From assembly GCF_022201045.2 (NCBI RefSeq), contig NC_068560.1, forward strand, positions 21,593,501 to 21,657,500: 64,000 nucleotides of DNA, read 5' to 3'. A program made the translations under genes and the position numbers. The notes beneath the pieces are model-generated. The model had not been told where the DNA came from, did not search any database, and was given only the letters and a program-made list of their open reading frames with translations. Of the stretch, positions 14,020 to 28,673 are shown in pieces. Within the stretch, counting starts at the first letter, position 1. The number at the start of each line of letters is the position of its first letter. This stretch comes from Citrus sinensis (taxonomy: Eukaryota > Streptophyta > Magnoliopsida > Sapindales > Rutaceae).

Positions 14020-17000
14020 TCATTGGTGATAAGATGATGCTGGCTTCAGTCCCATCCCCTTAGAAGTTTTAAATACAATATCCCTTGCAAAGCCTTTAGT
14101 TAAGGGGTCTGCCAAATTTTGGCATGATTTCACAAAGTCAATTGTGATTACTCCATCTGTAAGTAATTGTCTTACATAACTATGTCTTAGACCAATGTGC
14201 CTAGACTTTCCATTATAGATTTGACTATATGCTCTTGATAAAGTTGCCTCACTATCACAGTGAATAGATACAGGAGGCATTGGTTTAGACCAAATAAGAA
14301 TTTCTATAAGCAAATTCCTTAACCATTCAGCTTCCTTGCAACATGAAGCCAAAGCTACAAATTCTGCAGCCATGGTGGAGTCTGCTATACAAGTTTGCTT
14401 CTTTGAGCCCCATGAAATAGCTCCTCCACCAAGATTAAAAATCCAACCACTTGTGGATGTATGATCATCTCGATCAGTAATCCAACTAGCATCCGAAAAT
14501 CCTTCCAAAACTGAAGGATATCCAGTGTAGTATATACCATAATCCATTGTATGTTTTAAATATTTTAGAATTCTGTACACTGCTTGCCAGTGTGCTTGGC
14601 TTGGATTACTAGTATATCTACTGAGCTTTCCAACAGCGAAAGCAATATCAGGCCTAGTACAAGTCATTGCGTACATAAGACATCCAATAATACGTGCATA
14701 TTCTAATTGGGATACTGATCTGCCAGTGTTAGGATACAGTCTTATGTTTGAATCAAAAGGTGTTGACACAGACTTACAATCATAATAATAAAATTTCTTT
14801 AAAATTTTCTCAATATAATGTGATTGGGTCAATACTAGGCCATTCTCATTTTTTATAATTTTAATCCCCAAAATCACATCAGCAAGTCCCATGTCTTTCA
14901 TATCAAAATTAGATGACAATAATAATTTAGTGAGTTCAATGCTCTCACTATCAGTACCAAAAATTGACATGTCATCTACATATAAACAAATAATCACACC
15001 TTTATTTCCATTGAATCTGCTATAGACACATTTATCAGATTCATGAATATTAAATCCATTTGAGACAATCACTTTGTCAAACTTTTCGTGCCACTGCTTT
15101 GGAGCTTGTTTAAGACCATATAAAGACTTGACTAGTTTACAAACTTTATGTTCTTGTCCTGACATAACAAACCCTTCTGGTTGTTTCATGTAAATTTCCT
15201 CATCTAATTCTCCATTTAAGAAAGCTGTTTTTACATCCATTTGATGGATTTCAAATTGATAAATTGAAGCCAAAGCAATCAAGACTCTAATAGTAGCAAT
15301 TCTTGCAACAGGTGCATAAGTATCAAAATAATCAAGGCCTTCTTTTTGTGTAAAGCCTTTTGCTACTAGTCTTACTTTAAATCTTTCAATTGTTCCATCA
15401 ACTTTCTTCTTCTTTTTGAAAATCCATTTACAACCTATAGGATTAGAGCCAGGAGGTAAATCAACTAATTTCCAAGTCTTATTACCCACAATAGAGTCCA
15501 TTTCATCATTAATGGCCTCTTTCCAAAAAGCAGCATCTTGAGACTTCATTGCCTCTTCATAGGTGAGGGGATCAGACTCTATAGTAGATGTGATCATGGT
15601 CTGTTTTGATTGTGAGTCTCTTGTCCCTTCAACTAAATAAACTATAAAATCTGGTCCAAAAGATTTTAGAGTCCTTATTCTTTTACTTCTTCTCAAATGA
15701 TTTTGCTCATTATTAGCATCACGTTTTTGACCAATTTCTATTTGTTTATCATTCTCTTGAGAATCAATACTTTTTGGTATAGTGGAAAATCTATTTTCAT
15801 AGAATATTGCATCTCTAGATTCCACTATAGTATTGATCTCAACAAAGCTATTAGGTTCTGTTACAAGAAACCTATAAGCTTTACTATGCTCTGCATATCC
15901 CAAGAATATGCATTCAATGCCCCTTTCTCCTAATTTCTTTATCTTAGGTTCTGGTAGTCTTACAATGGCTCGACAACCCCAAACTCTTAGATAAGAAAGA
16001 TTAGGCTTTTTCTTTTTCCATAATTCATATGGAGTCACCTTTGTTTTCTTATTAGGCACTCTATTTAAGATATGACATGCAGTTAAAATAGCTTCACCCC
16101 AAAAACCTTTACCAAGCCCAGCATTAAAAAGCATAGCATTAACCATTTCTATTAATGTCCTATTTTTCCTTTCAGCTACACCATTTTGTTGTGGAGTATA
16201 TGCAGTGCTAGTTTCGTGTACAATGCCAACAGATTCACAAAAATCAGAAAAAGCATATTCACCTCCTTTATCACTTCTAAGGCATTTAATTTTAGTGTCA
16301 CAAAAATTCTCAACTTCATTTTTATAAGTTTTAAATTTTTCTAACACTTGATCTTTAGAATGTAATAAATACACATAGCAATATTTTGAAAAATCATCAA
16401 TAAATGTTACAAAATATTTTTTACCACCTTTAGAAGGATTACTATGCATATCACACACATCGCTATGAATTAAATGCAATAAAGAAGATGTTTTTTCAAT
16501 TTTTGGAAAAGGAGATCTTGTGATTTTAGTTTGTGCACATACTTTACTTTTTTCATGCATATCATTTTCATGCTTAGGAATTAATTCTAAATTAGCCATA
16601 TCATGCAATCTTCTAACATTCACATGTCCTAAACGATTATGCCACAAAGATAATGAATCAACCATATAAGCAGAAGAAACATTCATATTATTGATATTGA
16701 GTTTAAACATTCCTTCATACATGTATCCTTTCCCAACAAAGGTACCACCCTTAGATAATATAAACTTGTTTGACTCAAAAACAAGTTTGAAGCCAAACTT
16801 ATTAAGAAGGCTACCAGATACAAGGTTTTTCCTAACTTCAGGAACATGATAAACATCTGTAAGAGTTAAAGTTTTTCCAGAAGTGAACTCTAGTTGCACA
16901 TTGCCTTTTCCTTTAACTATTGCAGTGGAGGAATTTCCCATGTAAAGAACACTTCCATCATCCATTGCTTTATAAGATTTGAAAAGGCTACGATCCACCT

Positions 17001-17925
17001 TGCATACATGCTTGGTTGCACCAGAATCTATCCACCATGCATTATCATCTTCAAGAACATTAATCTCAGATATCATGGCCACAAGATTTGTGTTCGAAAC
17101 TTCCTTTTGTTTCTTCAGAAGTCGACAATCTCTTTTGAAATGGCTAGGTTTTCCGCAGTGGTGGCATGTACCCTTCTTTTTCTTCTTATTGTTTTGATTC
17201 TCTTTGGAATCAAACTTTCTCTTTTGGTTATTCTTAGGGTGATTAGAATGCTTAAACTCCTTCCCTTCCTCTACGACATTAATTTTAGAGGACATAGTAG
17301 TCTGATCCTCAAGACTATTAAGCTTGAGTTCCTCTTCAATATGAAGACTTTGGCCTAAGCCATCCAGACTAATTTCCTCTTTGTTATGTTTAAGACTTTT
17401 CTTATAGTCTTTCCAAGAGGGAGGAAGTTTATCAATAATTGAAGAGACAATAATAGACTCATCCATTTTCATGTTATGTTGGTTGAATTGATCAAGAATA
17501 TGCAAAATCTCATTATATTGTTCAACCACGAGTCTATTATCAACCATTCTATAATTAAAAAATTTAGAAGCCAAGAATTTCTTACTTGTGGCATCTTCCA
17601 TCATGTACTTAGCCTCTAATGAGTCCCATATCTCTTTTGATGTAGGTTTGTTGTGATATTGATCAAACAAAGTATCAGACATGGCATTGCAAATGTGTCC
17701 CTTACACACGTAGTCATCTTGCTCCCACTTATGTCGCACTCTGGTTTCCGCTAATGTCTCATTCTCACGTTCTTGAGGCTTTGGTGTTGTGAGAACATAG
17801 ACCACATTGAGGCTTGTCAACAAGAAATGCAACTTTTTCTGCCAACGAATAAAGTTGCCACCATCGAACCGCTCCAATTTGACAAAATCTACTGCAAATT
17901 GTCGAAGAGATGAACTTGGTGCCAT
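14020..17925 (-). CDS. Copia gag-pol polyprotein, 1301 residues, uninterrupted
   Basis: A single frame starting at ATG 17923-17925, 25 bp inside the 5' LTR edge, with the order typical of Ty1/Copia. A Copia-type gag region is followed by a CCHC zinc knuckle ([14 protein letters not shown], residues 254-267) and then an aspartic protease ([12 protein letters not shown], near residue 300). Next is an integrase with an H..H/C..C region, [15 protein letters not shown] and [10 protein letters not shown], covering the D, D and E residues. Reverse transcriptase follows ([16 protein letters not shown] and LYVDDM), then RNase H ([12 protein letters not shown] and [12 protein letters not shown]). No stop or frameshift was seen and all catalytic motifs are present, so the element may still be capable of autonomous movement. 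Integrase before reverse transcriptase separates Copia from Gypsy. Confidence 0.97.
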   Translation of the reverse strand: MAPSSSLRQFAVDFVKLERFDGGNFIRWQKKLHFLLTSLNVVYVLTTPKPQERENETLAETRVRHKWEQDDYVCKGHICNAMSDTLFDQYHNKPTSKEIWDSLEAKYMMEDATSKKFLASKFFNYRMVDNRLVVEQYNEILHILDQFNQHNMKMDESIIVSSIIDKLPPSWKDYKKSLKHNKEEISLDGLGQSLHIEEELKLNSLEDQTTMSSKINVVEEGKEFKHSNHPKNNQKRKFDSKENQNNKKKKKGTCHHCGKPSHFKRDCRLLKKQKEVSNTNLVAMISEINVLEDDNAWWIDSGATKHVCKVDRSLFKSYKAMDDGSVLYMGNSSTAIVKGKGNVQLEFTSGKTLTLTDVYHVPEVRKNLVSGSLLNKFGFKLVFESNKFILSKGGTFVGKGYMYEGMFKLNINNMNVSSAYMVDSLSLWHNRLGHVNVRRLHDMANLELIPKHENDMHEKSKVCAQTKITRSPFPKIEKTSSLLHLIHSDVCDMHSNPSKGGKKYFVTFIDDFSKYCYVYLLHSKDQVLEKFKTYKNEVENFCDTKIKCLRSDKGGEYAFSDFCESVGIVHETSTAYTPQQNGVAERKNRTLIEMVNAMLFNAGLGKGFWGEAILTACHILNRVPNKKTKVTPYELWKKKKPNLSYLRVWGCRAIVRLPEPKIKKLGERGIECIFLGYAEHSKAYRFLVTEPNSFVEINTIVESRDAIFYENRFSTIPKSIDSQENDKQIEIGQKRDANNEQNHLRRSKRIRTLKSFGPDFIVYLVEGTRDSQSKQTMITSTIESDPLTYEEAMKSQDAAFWKEAINDEMDSIVGNKTWKLVDLPPGSNPIGCKWIFKKKKKVDGTIERFKVRLVAKGFTQKEGLDYFDTYAPVARIATIRVLIALASIYQFEIHQMDVKTAFLNGELDEEIYMKQPEGFVMSGQEHKVCKLVKSLYGLKQAPKQWHEKFDKVIVSNGFNIHESDKCVYSRFNGNKGVIICLYVDDMSIFGTDSESIELTKLLLSSNFDMKDMGLADVILGIKIIKNENGLVLTQSHYIEKILKKFYYYDCKSVSTPFDSNIRLYPNTGRSVSQLEYARIIGCLMYAMTCTRPDIAFAVGKLSRYTSNPSQAHWQAVYRILKYLKHTMDYGIYYTGYPSVLEGFSDASWITDRDDHTSTSGWIFNLGGGAISWGSKKQTCIADSTMAAEFVALASCCKEAEWLRNLLIEILIWSKPMPPVSIHCDSEATLSRAYSQIYNGKSRHIGLRHSYVRQLLTDGVITIDFVKSCQNLADPLTKGFARDIVFKTSKGMGLKPASSYHQ

Positions 17926-17950
17926 TGTTGTAAAAATAACGTCTTAAGAT

Positions 17951-18772
17951 TGTTGGTGGTAAATTTTGTGGGGAATGACAAATGTAGAGAAATACAACAA
18001 TAATGGTGGAACTTTATTATGTAAAATAATGTGTTTACAACTAACTCTGTATGTAGGAAGAAACTGCAGAAATTTTGTGTGCTTCAAGGCACGTTACAAA
18101 TGTCGCTTTCCTTAAGACGTTATTTGCCCCCACCAATTGAGTGATGCACATGGGTTAAGCAAATACGCCTCCAGGATACAATGAAGCACTTGTTTGTTTG
18201 CTTGCGTTGTGCATCGACGAAAGCAAACTAGAATACTCTTGAATGTTGCAAGCCTACCAAGAAACAATATATTGTTCCTGCAGAAAACAATATATTGGAA
18301 TGTGAATGCACAAAAGAAATGGGTGTTTTGTGTTGAGATTCGTACTAGAAAGGAATGCTAAGAAAAGAGTGGTGTAGGATCATTCATTTCATGTCTAAAT
18401 GGCTTAAACATGACCCCTATTTATAGATATACTTGTGCCCCCTCATTTGGGTTATCATCTTTCATGATACCCCTTCATTCATGGCCATTGGATCTAGATT
18501 TGATTTTAATCAATGGTCTAAATTGAACCATCACCATTTCAAATGAAATGTCACCATGAAATGATGCATCTCTAAGTGAAATGTTGCCATGAAAAGTTAT
18601 ATCATTTAGTAAAAGGATACATTTTCTACAAGACACAATTAAATGGACATGTCCTTACAACAAGACATCATTTAATTAGACAAGTCTTTAGTGAAAGGTA
18701 CCTTTTCTATAAGGCACAATTAATAGGACATGTCTTTACCATAAGACACAATTATTTTGAAAATTTCCAACA
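17951..18772 (-). repeat. 5' LTR of the Copia element
   Basis: 822 bp, same ends as the partner LTR. On the minus strand it carries TATAAATAGGGG at 18414-18425, about 490 bp before the start of gag-pol, which suits a promoter. The sequence following the LTR (ATCTTAAGACGTT on the minus strand) does not resemble the usual TGGTATCAGAGC primer-binding site. Confidence 0.95.
18418..18425 (-). promoter_or_regulatory. Candidate TATA box of the Copia 5' LTR
   Basis: The motif TATAAATA on the minus strand sits in the middle of the 5' LTR, the usual U3/R region for transcription start. The identical copy in the other LTR is at 13126-13133. Confidence 0.5.
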
Positions 18773-19385
18773 CATAGTGGTTAATGTCCCGATGATGCGC
18801 CTCATCGGCTCGTATGACCACCACAACATCACGAAGTGTTGAATCAGGAGGCAAACGCCAATAATCAATAGCAATAGCCGGAGCCGGAGCATTTTCAAAG
18901 CTGCCGTTCTCCAAGTCTTTAAGAAACTCAGTGTAAGAATTCACAGCCTCCTCTTCCAAGTAACCCACAATGCGGTGAGCGAGCTTTGGAGATGCCAAGT
19001 ATGCCAAGAAATAAGCATTAAAAAACACTCCTTGTACAGCAAACACCAGGGCTCGCTCGTACCACTGAGGCCTGGCCAATTCTATGAATGTCATCAAATG
19101 CATGCGCTCATTTTCTGCCTCTTCCAACAGAGCCTTGATCCAGCCGCCGCTGTGTTCGAATTTCCTTAGTGACTTGCAGTGCAAGAGCATGCCGCCCACC
19201 ATTCCGGGGACGGCTCCCACCGTCTCGAGCAACATGGCGTGACACATGTGGCGTCTCTGGAAGAATAAATGGGTTGGGAATTTGAGAGCTTGGACTGTCC
19301 AGTATGCAAATTTGTCCCTGTAATTTTCTGGCTTGTGGTGCTTGGTGACATTAATTGATAAGTCTGCTTTGTAGGTCTCCCAGGG

Positions 19386-22300
19386 CTGCAATAATATTAT
19401 CGAACATTCAAGTTACTAATCGACGAATGCAATATCATTTGAATTATTAAAATGGTAGATCACATCGCTATGGCTCAAATGACACGAGGATCAACTAAGC
19501 ATTCATACCAAACCCTAGCTTAAATTTTGAGCGTTGTACTGGAAATTAGGAAGAAATGTCGAGGGAAGACTTTTCAAGTCTTGTTGGACACGTTCTATTG
19601 GTGGTTTTTGTCGTTGACTCACTAATTGACCTCACAATGATGATGTTATGGAGGAAAAGGGAAGAAAAATATCTTTTGCTATTTGCTTGAAAATTAAGAC
19701 CTATGTTTCTGGAATTGACGATGATCTTTGCAAGTTGAACTTTAAAAGTGAAAAGTCAATTACGTGTCAATTAGCTAAGTTAATTATTTATGCTTTATTA
19801 TACAAAATGAGAAGCGTTGAATTTGAAACTTCAAATCTAACAGTTGGAAAGAAAAAGTAATATATCAGGGGAAATGTGGGGGAGGTTGGCTGGAAAGAAA
19901 AAGTAATATATAAGGGGAAATGTGGGGAAGGTTGGGGGAAGTGGGACAAATTAAAATTTGAAGGTTTTTTTTATTTAATTTATTTATCTAAATAATTCAA
20001 TACTCGGATGACCATAAAATTAGTCACGGTCCTAATGTAAATCTTAGTAAATTTATGTAAAGATATCATGTTAATTAAATATGTGTAATAATAATATGAC
20101 ATTTGTTGATACTAAAATCTGGTCGTCCTTTACTTTGTCCGACCAGATTGTCTCAACAACGATTGTACTAACGATGACTGGAACACTGTACTCCCAACGC
20201 TTTCCCAATTACACGATCCTCAGAGACCCAAATCAATCTCCCTCCTCCTTCGTGACCTGCGCTTACAAAAACAAATCAGGAGCGCCGATGGTTTTTCTGG
20301 CGAAAATCCTTCGATGCTTAAGTCAGTATACGGGGTTCTCGGGAAAAAATGTGTAATTTAGGCTCGTGCAAACTAATAACAACTTAATCAAAGAAAAGTG
20401 CCTTAGAGATTTTTTATGAAGTTAAATTCTAACGACAATTTGGCAGCGTTTTCCCTTTCTCTTATTTTTTTTTTTTTTTTTGTGTTCCCCTTCTCTATCT
20501 ATTTTCCCAGCTTTTATAGGCAATCTCTCCTTGTCTTTAGAACATTTACCACACCCGTCATACTAGGGCGATCAAAGGTCCTTACGAGTCTCAACAATCA
20601 AACATGGGCAAACGTGGGGCATCGTGTTCTCCCCAACGGTTTGGGGCATGGCGAAACGGTCGCGTTGTCGTGGGATCGTATCCTCTTTTTGAATGACATG
20701 TTTCTAGTTGGTACACGATTCTGGTTGGTCGTTACGTGCTCCATGAAGAATACCCTACTAGAAATCTACTCATACCATTCAGCTGCAGAGATTCGTCTCC
20801 AACTTGGAAATGGAGACATGGCCAACTGGTGCCTTTTTAATGCCCAAACAACATAATAAATAATAATAACAACAACAGTAATAATGATAATGACAAAAAT
20901 AATAGTAACAATAATAAATTCTATTATTTAAAATATTATTATAATGATAATTATTATTTATTAAAATATTATTATTAATTATTATTTAAATTAACGATAA
21001 AAAGAGTATTAAAAAATTTAGTTGGGGATAAAAAAAAGTCATTCTTTGAAATAAAATTCTGATTTTTAACCCCCTAGGAATCAGAACTCTTATAGTGATT
21101 CCTAAATTTATAGGTCCACACTACTCTCATTCTGATTCCGAACTTTCATTTTACAGGTAAACAATTTATTGATTTTGATTCCTTCATTCCAATTCACATT
21201 ACTGTTTAATAAACACAGCATTAGGCTTCTTGGTGGTAAGAATAGAATGGACAATGGAAGACATCAATACTTTTCTTATTAAAATTATTAAAAATTTTAA
21301 GTGTTTCTTACTCTTTTTAAAAAACGTAAAATTATTTTTCTTTTTCCTCAACCACAATATCTAGTTTTAAAAAATAATAATAATAATAATGAAACTGATA
21401 ACTAAATTTTCTTTCAATCTAAATTCAAATCTCAGGACTCTGGTCTCAACACAAGAGATTTTATAAATAGAATTAGTTGTTAACCATAAAATTTCTCATA
21501 AATTTTAGAATTATATCTCTAATTCAAAATTAAAGCTTATTGACCTTTTTCTGTTTCTTTTTTTTTTTTTTTACCATGGCTCAATTTCGCGAGAAACAGG
21601 CATATATATCATGTGAGTTGTGGAGTCGAATTTTGATTTTGAATTGGCTTTCCAAATTGGTTCGTGAATTAAAATCTATAAAAGTTGGTCAATTATGGAC
21701 TGCTATTATATGTAATACAAGTATGATACGACTCTTGTGGGGCAGCGACAACAGTTCCAAGTTCTTCTACTTTATTAATTGCTGTGATGTTGATATTTTT
21801 TACTTCCCAAGTTTTTTTTAGGATACAAGGAAGGGAAGGCAGGTGGAAAGAGAGTTTTCTTTGATCTTTTTAGTAGATTTTTTTCTTTTTAAAAATAAGT
21901 ATTGATTTCATATTTTAACAATACATAACAGTACGATGAGAACAACATTAGCATTATATATAATAGTTAATTTGGAGAGAATTCATTACAGACGCACAAT
22001 TAAGTGTTTTTTTATATATAACTAATAATGAATCACATGAATTATTTAAGTTTTTTAAGACCTAAAATATTTTAAATTTAAAATTTTAAATAGATTTCTT
22101 TTATTTATTCTAACGATAATCTAATCTCTTTCCTACTCATATGAGCGAGATTTGAATCTTAAACTTTTGGCTTTCATTAAAATTAAACTGAAGTTAATAA
22201 TTAATGGGTTCAATATTTTCACATGAAAAATTAAATTTAAAAATTTCACATAATTTGGTTTACTACCATTGGATCAAAATTAATCATAATTTAAATTTTT

Positions 22301-22854
22301 GGTTTGTTTTATTTAGAGTGAACCGTCATCAAACCGGTTGGTTCATATAAAAATATCAAAATGAACCGAACTTGCAAGTTGTTAAACTCTGTTCATGTTT
22401 ATACCAATAACAGCGGGAAAAAAAAAAAAAATGCAAAACTAGAGATTCCTTATCTTGCTGGACTATTGACTACGGGATCCACTAAAGTCAAAGTAATAGG
22501 CCAATGAAGCCCAATTATCAAATACTCCGGACACAAATGATAAGCTTATTGCTTATTTGGCTGTCAAACCAAAATTTTTAAAAAAAAATTATAATATTTA
22601 ATAAGTTAAAGCAACAAAACAAAGGGGTCATTATTATATTTGTCCTGCATAGAGATTCCTCTCTTTCCAAAGAGATACTACTTCTCAGTTCTCACTAGAT
22701 ACTATCACAACTATCCAGTTTGTTGTGGTCAAGACAAGACACTACCCTCTGAGTATCCGTTGAATTAATTCAGTATTACAACAGATGAACAGAATTAAAT
22801 GGTAAGCAAAGAATGAAATTGAGAAGTGAATTGGAGCCTTAGAGGATTCAAATT
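19386..22854. other. Intergenic DNA between AOX-b and DUR3
   Basis: The left part should contain AOX-b exon 1 but does not. Open frames at 20081-20356 and 20416-20856 (plus strand) have no recognisable domain and were not called as genes. The stretch 20130-20850 is less AT-rich than its surroundings and may be an unidentified repeat. The right end, about 22650-22854, should hold the DUR3 promoter and 5' UTR. Confidence 0.5.
20853..20990. repeat. AT-rich simple repeat (AAT/TTA-type)
   Basis: About 140 bp made almost wholly of ATA, AAT and AAC trinucleotides, then ATT/TTA runs. Low complexity, with no gene-like content. Confidence 0.85.
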
Positions 22855-25704
<2,850 letters not shown>

Positions 25705-27229
25705 TTTTGCCTCTCGGCCCTCTCCCTTTTGCATTATTCAACTTTGATATGAAAAAGTATTGGGATTGTTCTCTTTTAAGGTGGTGGTGGTGATGCATAT
25801 TCGTGACTTGAAAATGTTGTTTGTTAGTTATGGTAAAATATTTTGATGAAATTTCCAATTAAAATGTAACCATATTGCTTTTCTATTCATCAATATCATA
25901 ACTTATAAAAGATTAAAAATCGTTCAAGAGAGGCGATCTTATATAAGAGTTATCGTAAACTTAATTTTTCATTACATGCTATCACATATCCACATTATTT
26001 TTTTTTTAGGGAAAAAAAACAACATTATTAATTTTTCCTTTCCTAATCTTGCAGGTCTGGTCTGGCTTTTCTTTCATTCTCAAGTTCTCATTTATCAATT
26101 TTCCTTCACAATATAGGAACGAGTTGTGATGGCTTCTGAATAGCTTCAAGATTCTATTAATTTTTATCTCCTTTTACTCATTAAATTATGCCTGCAAATA
26201 CATCAATTTGAACAAAACATTGTTTGTGTTTTACCTATATATAGATGTTTTAGCAGTTCATAATATATCATGTTATTGAGTTATTTTTTTGTCAAATTTT
26301 AAAAGGCGTTGTTGCTTGAACTCCATTTTTTAGTCTAATCATTCCTTCTTCACTATCACATCAACCAACACCATCTTTAATATTTTATTATTATTAATTC
26401 CACACTTGACCTTTTCATACATAAAATGGTAAAAGCCATTTTGCTATTTTACAGTGGAGAAATTTTAAAATATATTATAAATATAAATAATATTATGTCA
26501 TATATTTATTTATTTTAAAAACTAACATATAAGTAATAGTTATATTAAATTTAATTACATATCTCACATATATAATAGTTTGTATAATAAGTAAAGTGGC
26601 AGATGTGTAAGTCTTTATCTTTTAAGTTGGATCGAACCAAAATTAAATTTTAAGCAGGGCAACTGAACGCAAGTATTATAAGTTTGTATGACCAAATTGA
26701 AAGTTTAAGAGACCTAAGAAAACTTTTAAAAATTTGGCAATAAGATAGGTTAGGAATAATTTTAAAAGCCAACTATTAATTTAAATAAAATCATAGACTA
26801 AAAATAAAATTCTAAAGAGATTCACATCAAAGTGCGATGTGATTAGCGGTCTCATATACATATCCTTAATAATTATTTTAAGTATAAATTTTCATTCGCA
26901 TAATTTCATTTTAATGGCCTCCAACATCTCAAACTTAAATAAATATTAAGTAGCAGGAAAATATGTCTGTAAATCATATAAATAAAATTGACAAGAAAGA
27001 TACCATGAACATTATGCTTAAAAGAAGGGAGAAAAAAGTTCTATATACTTGTTTTTGCGTGTCACATAATTTAAAAACACAAAAAGAAGGATATATGAGT
27101 GAAAATCTCTCACTTTCTGCGTTTAGTTGGGCATTGAACTTCGAAACGCGTGAATAAATTAATTTATTTTTAGAACAAAATGTAAAATAATTCTATAACT
27201 TATGTATTGCTTCTTTTGGCCTATACCCT
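25705..27229. other. Intergenic DNA downstream of DUR3
   Basis: AT-rich. The first 170 bp include the probable 3' UTR. Two stretches, about 25878-25990 and 26860-27225, are diverged copies of sequence at about 43055-43260 and 44925-45275, so this flank is part of an old duplication (see findings). No gene was recognised. Confidence 0.6.
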
Positions 27230-27586
27230 ATGCCTACCGTCACTGCCACGCCAAGCCATACCAAATTAAAATCCAAAAGCATATGGGAACTATAATCTAT
27301 GAATACATTTTGACATTTATTAATGGTAGCTTCATTAGCCAAACAAGCGAAAGGTCATTTTACATCTACCGAAACTAATGCTTCAATATGAACATGACAG
27401 TGTTTTTGTTTTAACTAGAGATTATTTGGGGTTATTGGAAAGAGAAAATGCAAGATTTGTTGGTATCAATATTGTTTCTTGATCAAATTGTTAGCTTAAA
27501 CGGCCGAAGATATGGCCAATGCAACAGAGAAATATAAAAATAAAAAATGTTATTTGTTAATGAGGGTGAAATATTTTCATGATCCC
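27230..27586. repeat. Tandem repeat unit, left fragment
   Basis: This matches the units at 41955-42359 and 42360-42788, from the segment near ACCACGCCAAGCC through to CATGATCCC. It is the part of the array left on this side when the Tat element inserted; its last five bases (ATCCC) are the target duplication. Confidence 0.85.
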
Positions 27587-28595
27587 TGTTTGAGGGAAAA
27601 ATATGAAAGTCAATAGAGCGTCACGTGTCAACCAATGGAATGATTTCAGCACAATCGGAGGGTACCCTGCATAATCCGAGGTGCTCGGCATGACTTGAGG
27701 AACCCCGTGTAAATAGAGGTACCCTGCACAATTAGGGGTATCTCACACAAATAGAGGTACCCCATATAATATGAGGTACCCCGCGTAATAGGGGGTACCC
27801 CACGTAACTCGAGGTACCCGGCAAAGCGGATGCAGAGAATTCTCCGAAAATATCCACCATGAGAAACGTCTCCGCCTCCTAAAAGATATTATTCGATTTT
27901 GTCAGAATTAGGAATAACAAACGACGTGCAAAAAGGAGGGACAGCCGCCTGCTACCTCTGCCAAAAGTGAAGGACACTGTCCCAAGGACAGTGGTCCCCA
28001 GCCGCCTACCCGACAGCTACTGCAGAGGTACCCTGGACCACTCTCCAGCGCGCGCCACGTTTTCAAAAGATGAGATACGCCGCGAACATGCAGATAACGG
28101 CCCAAAAATTATAAAGAGGTAAAAGGACGTTAGCCAAAAAGGATACGTCACGTGGCAGCTGAGGTACTCCATATATAAAGGCGCCTAGGTTTCATTCTCG
28201 ACCAGGCTCTGATTGACCTAAAAACACTCACACTCCAAAAAAGAGGTTTTCTTCAACCTTAAACCCTAATTTACATAGGGCTAGCTAGCTCTCTTTGCCA
28301 TAAAAGCTTGAGTTTGCTAACTTGAGCGTTGGAGTGTGAACGCCGGGGTACCCCAGCTTCACCTCTAACCTCCATTTCACTGTTTTGCAGGCGTGAAGCT
28401 CATTTTGAAGGACACCTCTCTTGTTTCTGACCTTCCACCATTGTTACTACTCTCTCTCCCCTTCTCACCTCCCATGAATTTCAGATACACCGTACCGCAC
28501 ACAATAAACTAGTGAGGTACCCCATCTCCCCAAAAATATAAATTTATTGTTCTAGATTGGTTTGGCATTTCCTACCCCAAAATCAGTTGAAAACA
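27587..28595 (+). repeat. 5' LTR of the Tat element
   Basis: 1009 bp from TGTTTGAGGG to GTTGAAAACA. Its first 250 bp hold a run of GAGGTACCCC-like words spaced about 20-25 bp apart. A TATA-type sequence lies at 28171-28180 and a G-box at 28149-28154. The open frame at 27908-28105 is not a gene. Confidence 0.95.
28149..28180 (+). promoter_or_regulatory. Candidate LTR promoter: G-box and TATA box
   Basis: CACGTG at 28149-28154 lies 16 bp before ATATATAAAG at 28171-28180. The 3' LTR keeps both, at 41503-41508 and 41525-41534. A second CACGTG lies near the LTR start (27622-27627 and 40976-40981). G-boxes bind bZIP and bHLH factors, often in stress or ABA responses. That role is inferred here. 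Confidence 0.5.
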
Positions 28596-28597
28596 AT

Positions 28598-28615
28598 TGG
28601 CGCTGTCTGTGGGGA
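28598..28615 (+). other. Probable primer-binding site of the Tat element
   Basis: TGGCGCTGTCTGTGGGGA begins two bases after the 5' LTR and starts with TGG, as expected for pairing with the CCA end of a tRNA. Plant Gypsy elements often have closely similar sites. The tRNA was not identified. Confidence 0.7.
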
Positions 28616-28673
28616 AACGCACAAAAAGCCTCCTCCACGGTTACCAAACTAGTTGTTGTGTGTACTCCAATAC

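Larger units (their letters stand above)
12659..18772 (-). mobile_element. Intact Ty1/Copia LTR retrotransposon in an AOX exon
   Basis: A full-length 6114-bp element in minus orientation. The LTRs are 12659-13480 and 17951-18772, each 822 bp, with inverted ends TGTTGG...CCAACA. The 5-bp target duplication CATAG is at 12654-12658 and 18773-18777. A polypurine tract (minus strand GAAAATGGTGGGGGAT, 13481-13496) abuts the 3' LTR. One uninterrupted gag-pol frame fills the interior. By eye the two LTRs are identical, which implies a recent insertion. The target is exon 3 of AOX-b, leaving only 10 bp (including the target copy) before the splice donor. The element runs in the same direction as the AOX gene. 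Confidence 0.97.
12486..19385 (-). pseudogene. AOX: Alternative oxidase paralogue (AOX-b) split by a Copia element
   Basis: A second AOX copy on the same strand as AOX-a. Its last exon is 12486-12545 (60 bp, ...APAPVGYH, stop TGA). The preceding exon is 12649-12653 joined to 18773-19385 once the transposon and one target copy are removed. That totals 618 bp, exactly AOX exons 2 plus 3 (129+489), so the intron between them has been lost at the CAG/AGA junction. Motifs kept are [16 protein letters not shown] (second regulatory Cys), [20 protein letters not shown] and RADEAHHRD. The last exon reads DIQCQG where AOX-a has DIHYQG. No exon 1 (transit peptide and WKW.CFR) was found in the 3.4 kb before DUR3. 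The insertion adds 16 foreign residues and a stop after INHY and removes the last exon. Inference: non-functional now, though the reading frame was open before the insertion. Confidence 0.9.

Noticed and set aside
20081..20856. Two plus-strand frames upstream of DUR3
   Set aside because: No recognisable domain or consistent splice structure; the second begins in a poly-T stretch. Possibly an unknown repeat.
27660..27830. Regularly spaced GGTACCC words as a possible CRISPR-like array
   Set aside because: The repeated word is only 6-9 bp, spacing varies, and it lies in an LTR of a plant retrotransposon.
27908..28105. Open frame repeated at 27908 and 41262 on the minus strand
   Set aside because: It lies in the Tat LTRs and is duplicated only because the LTRs are.
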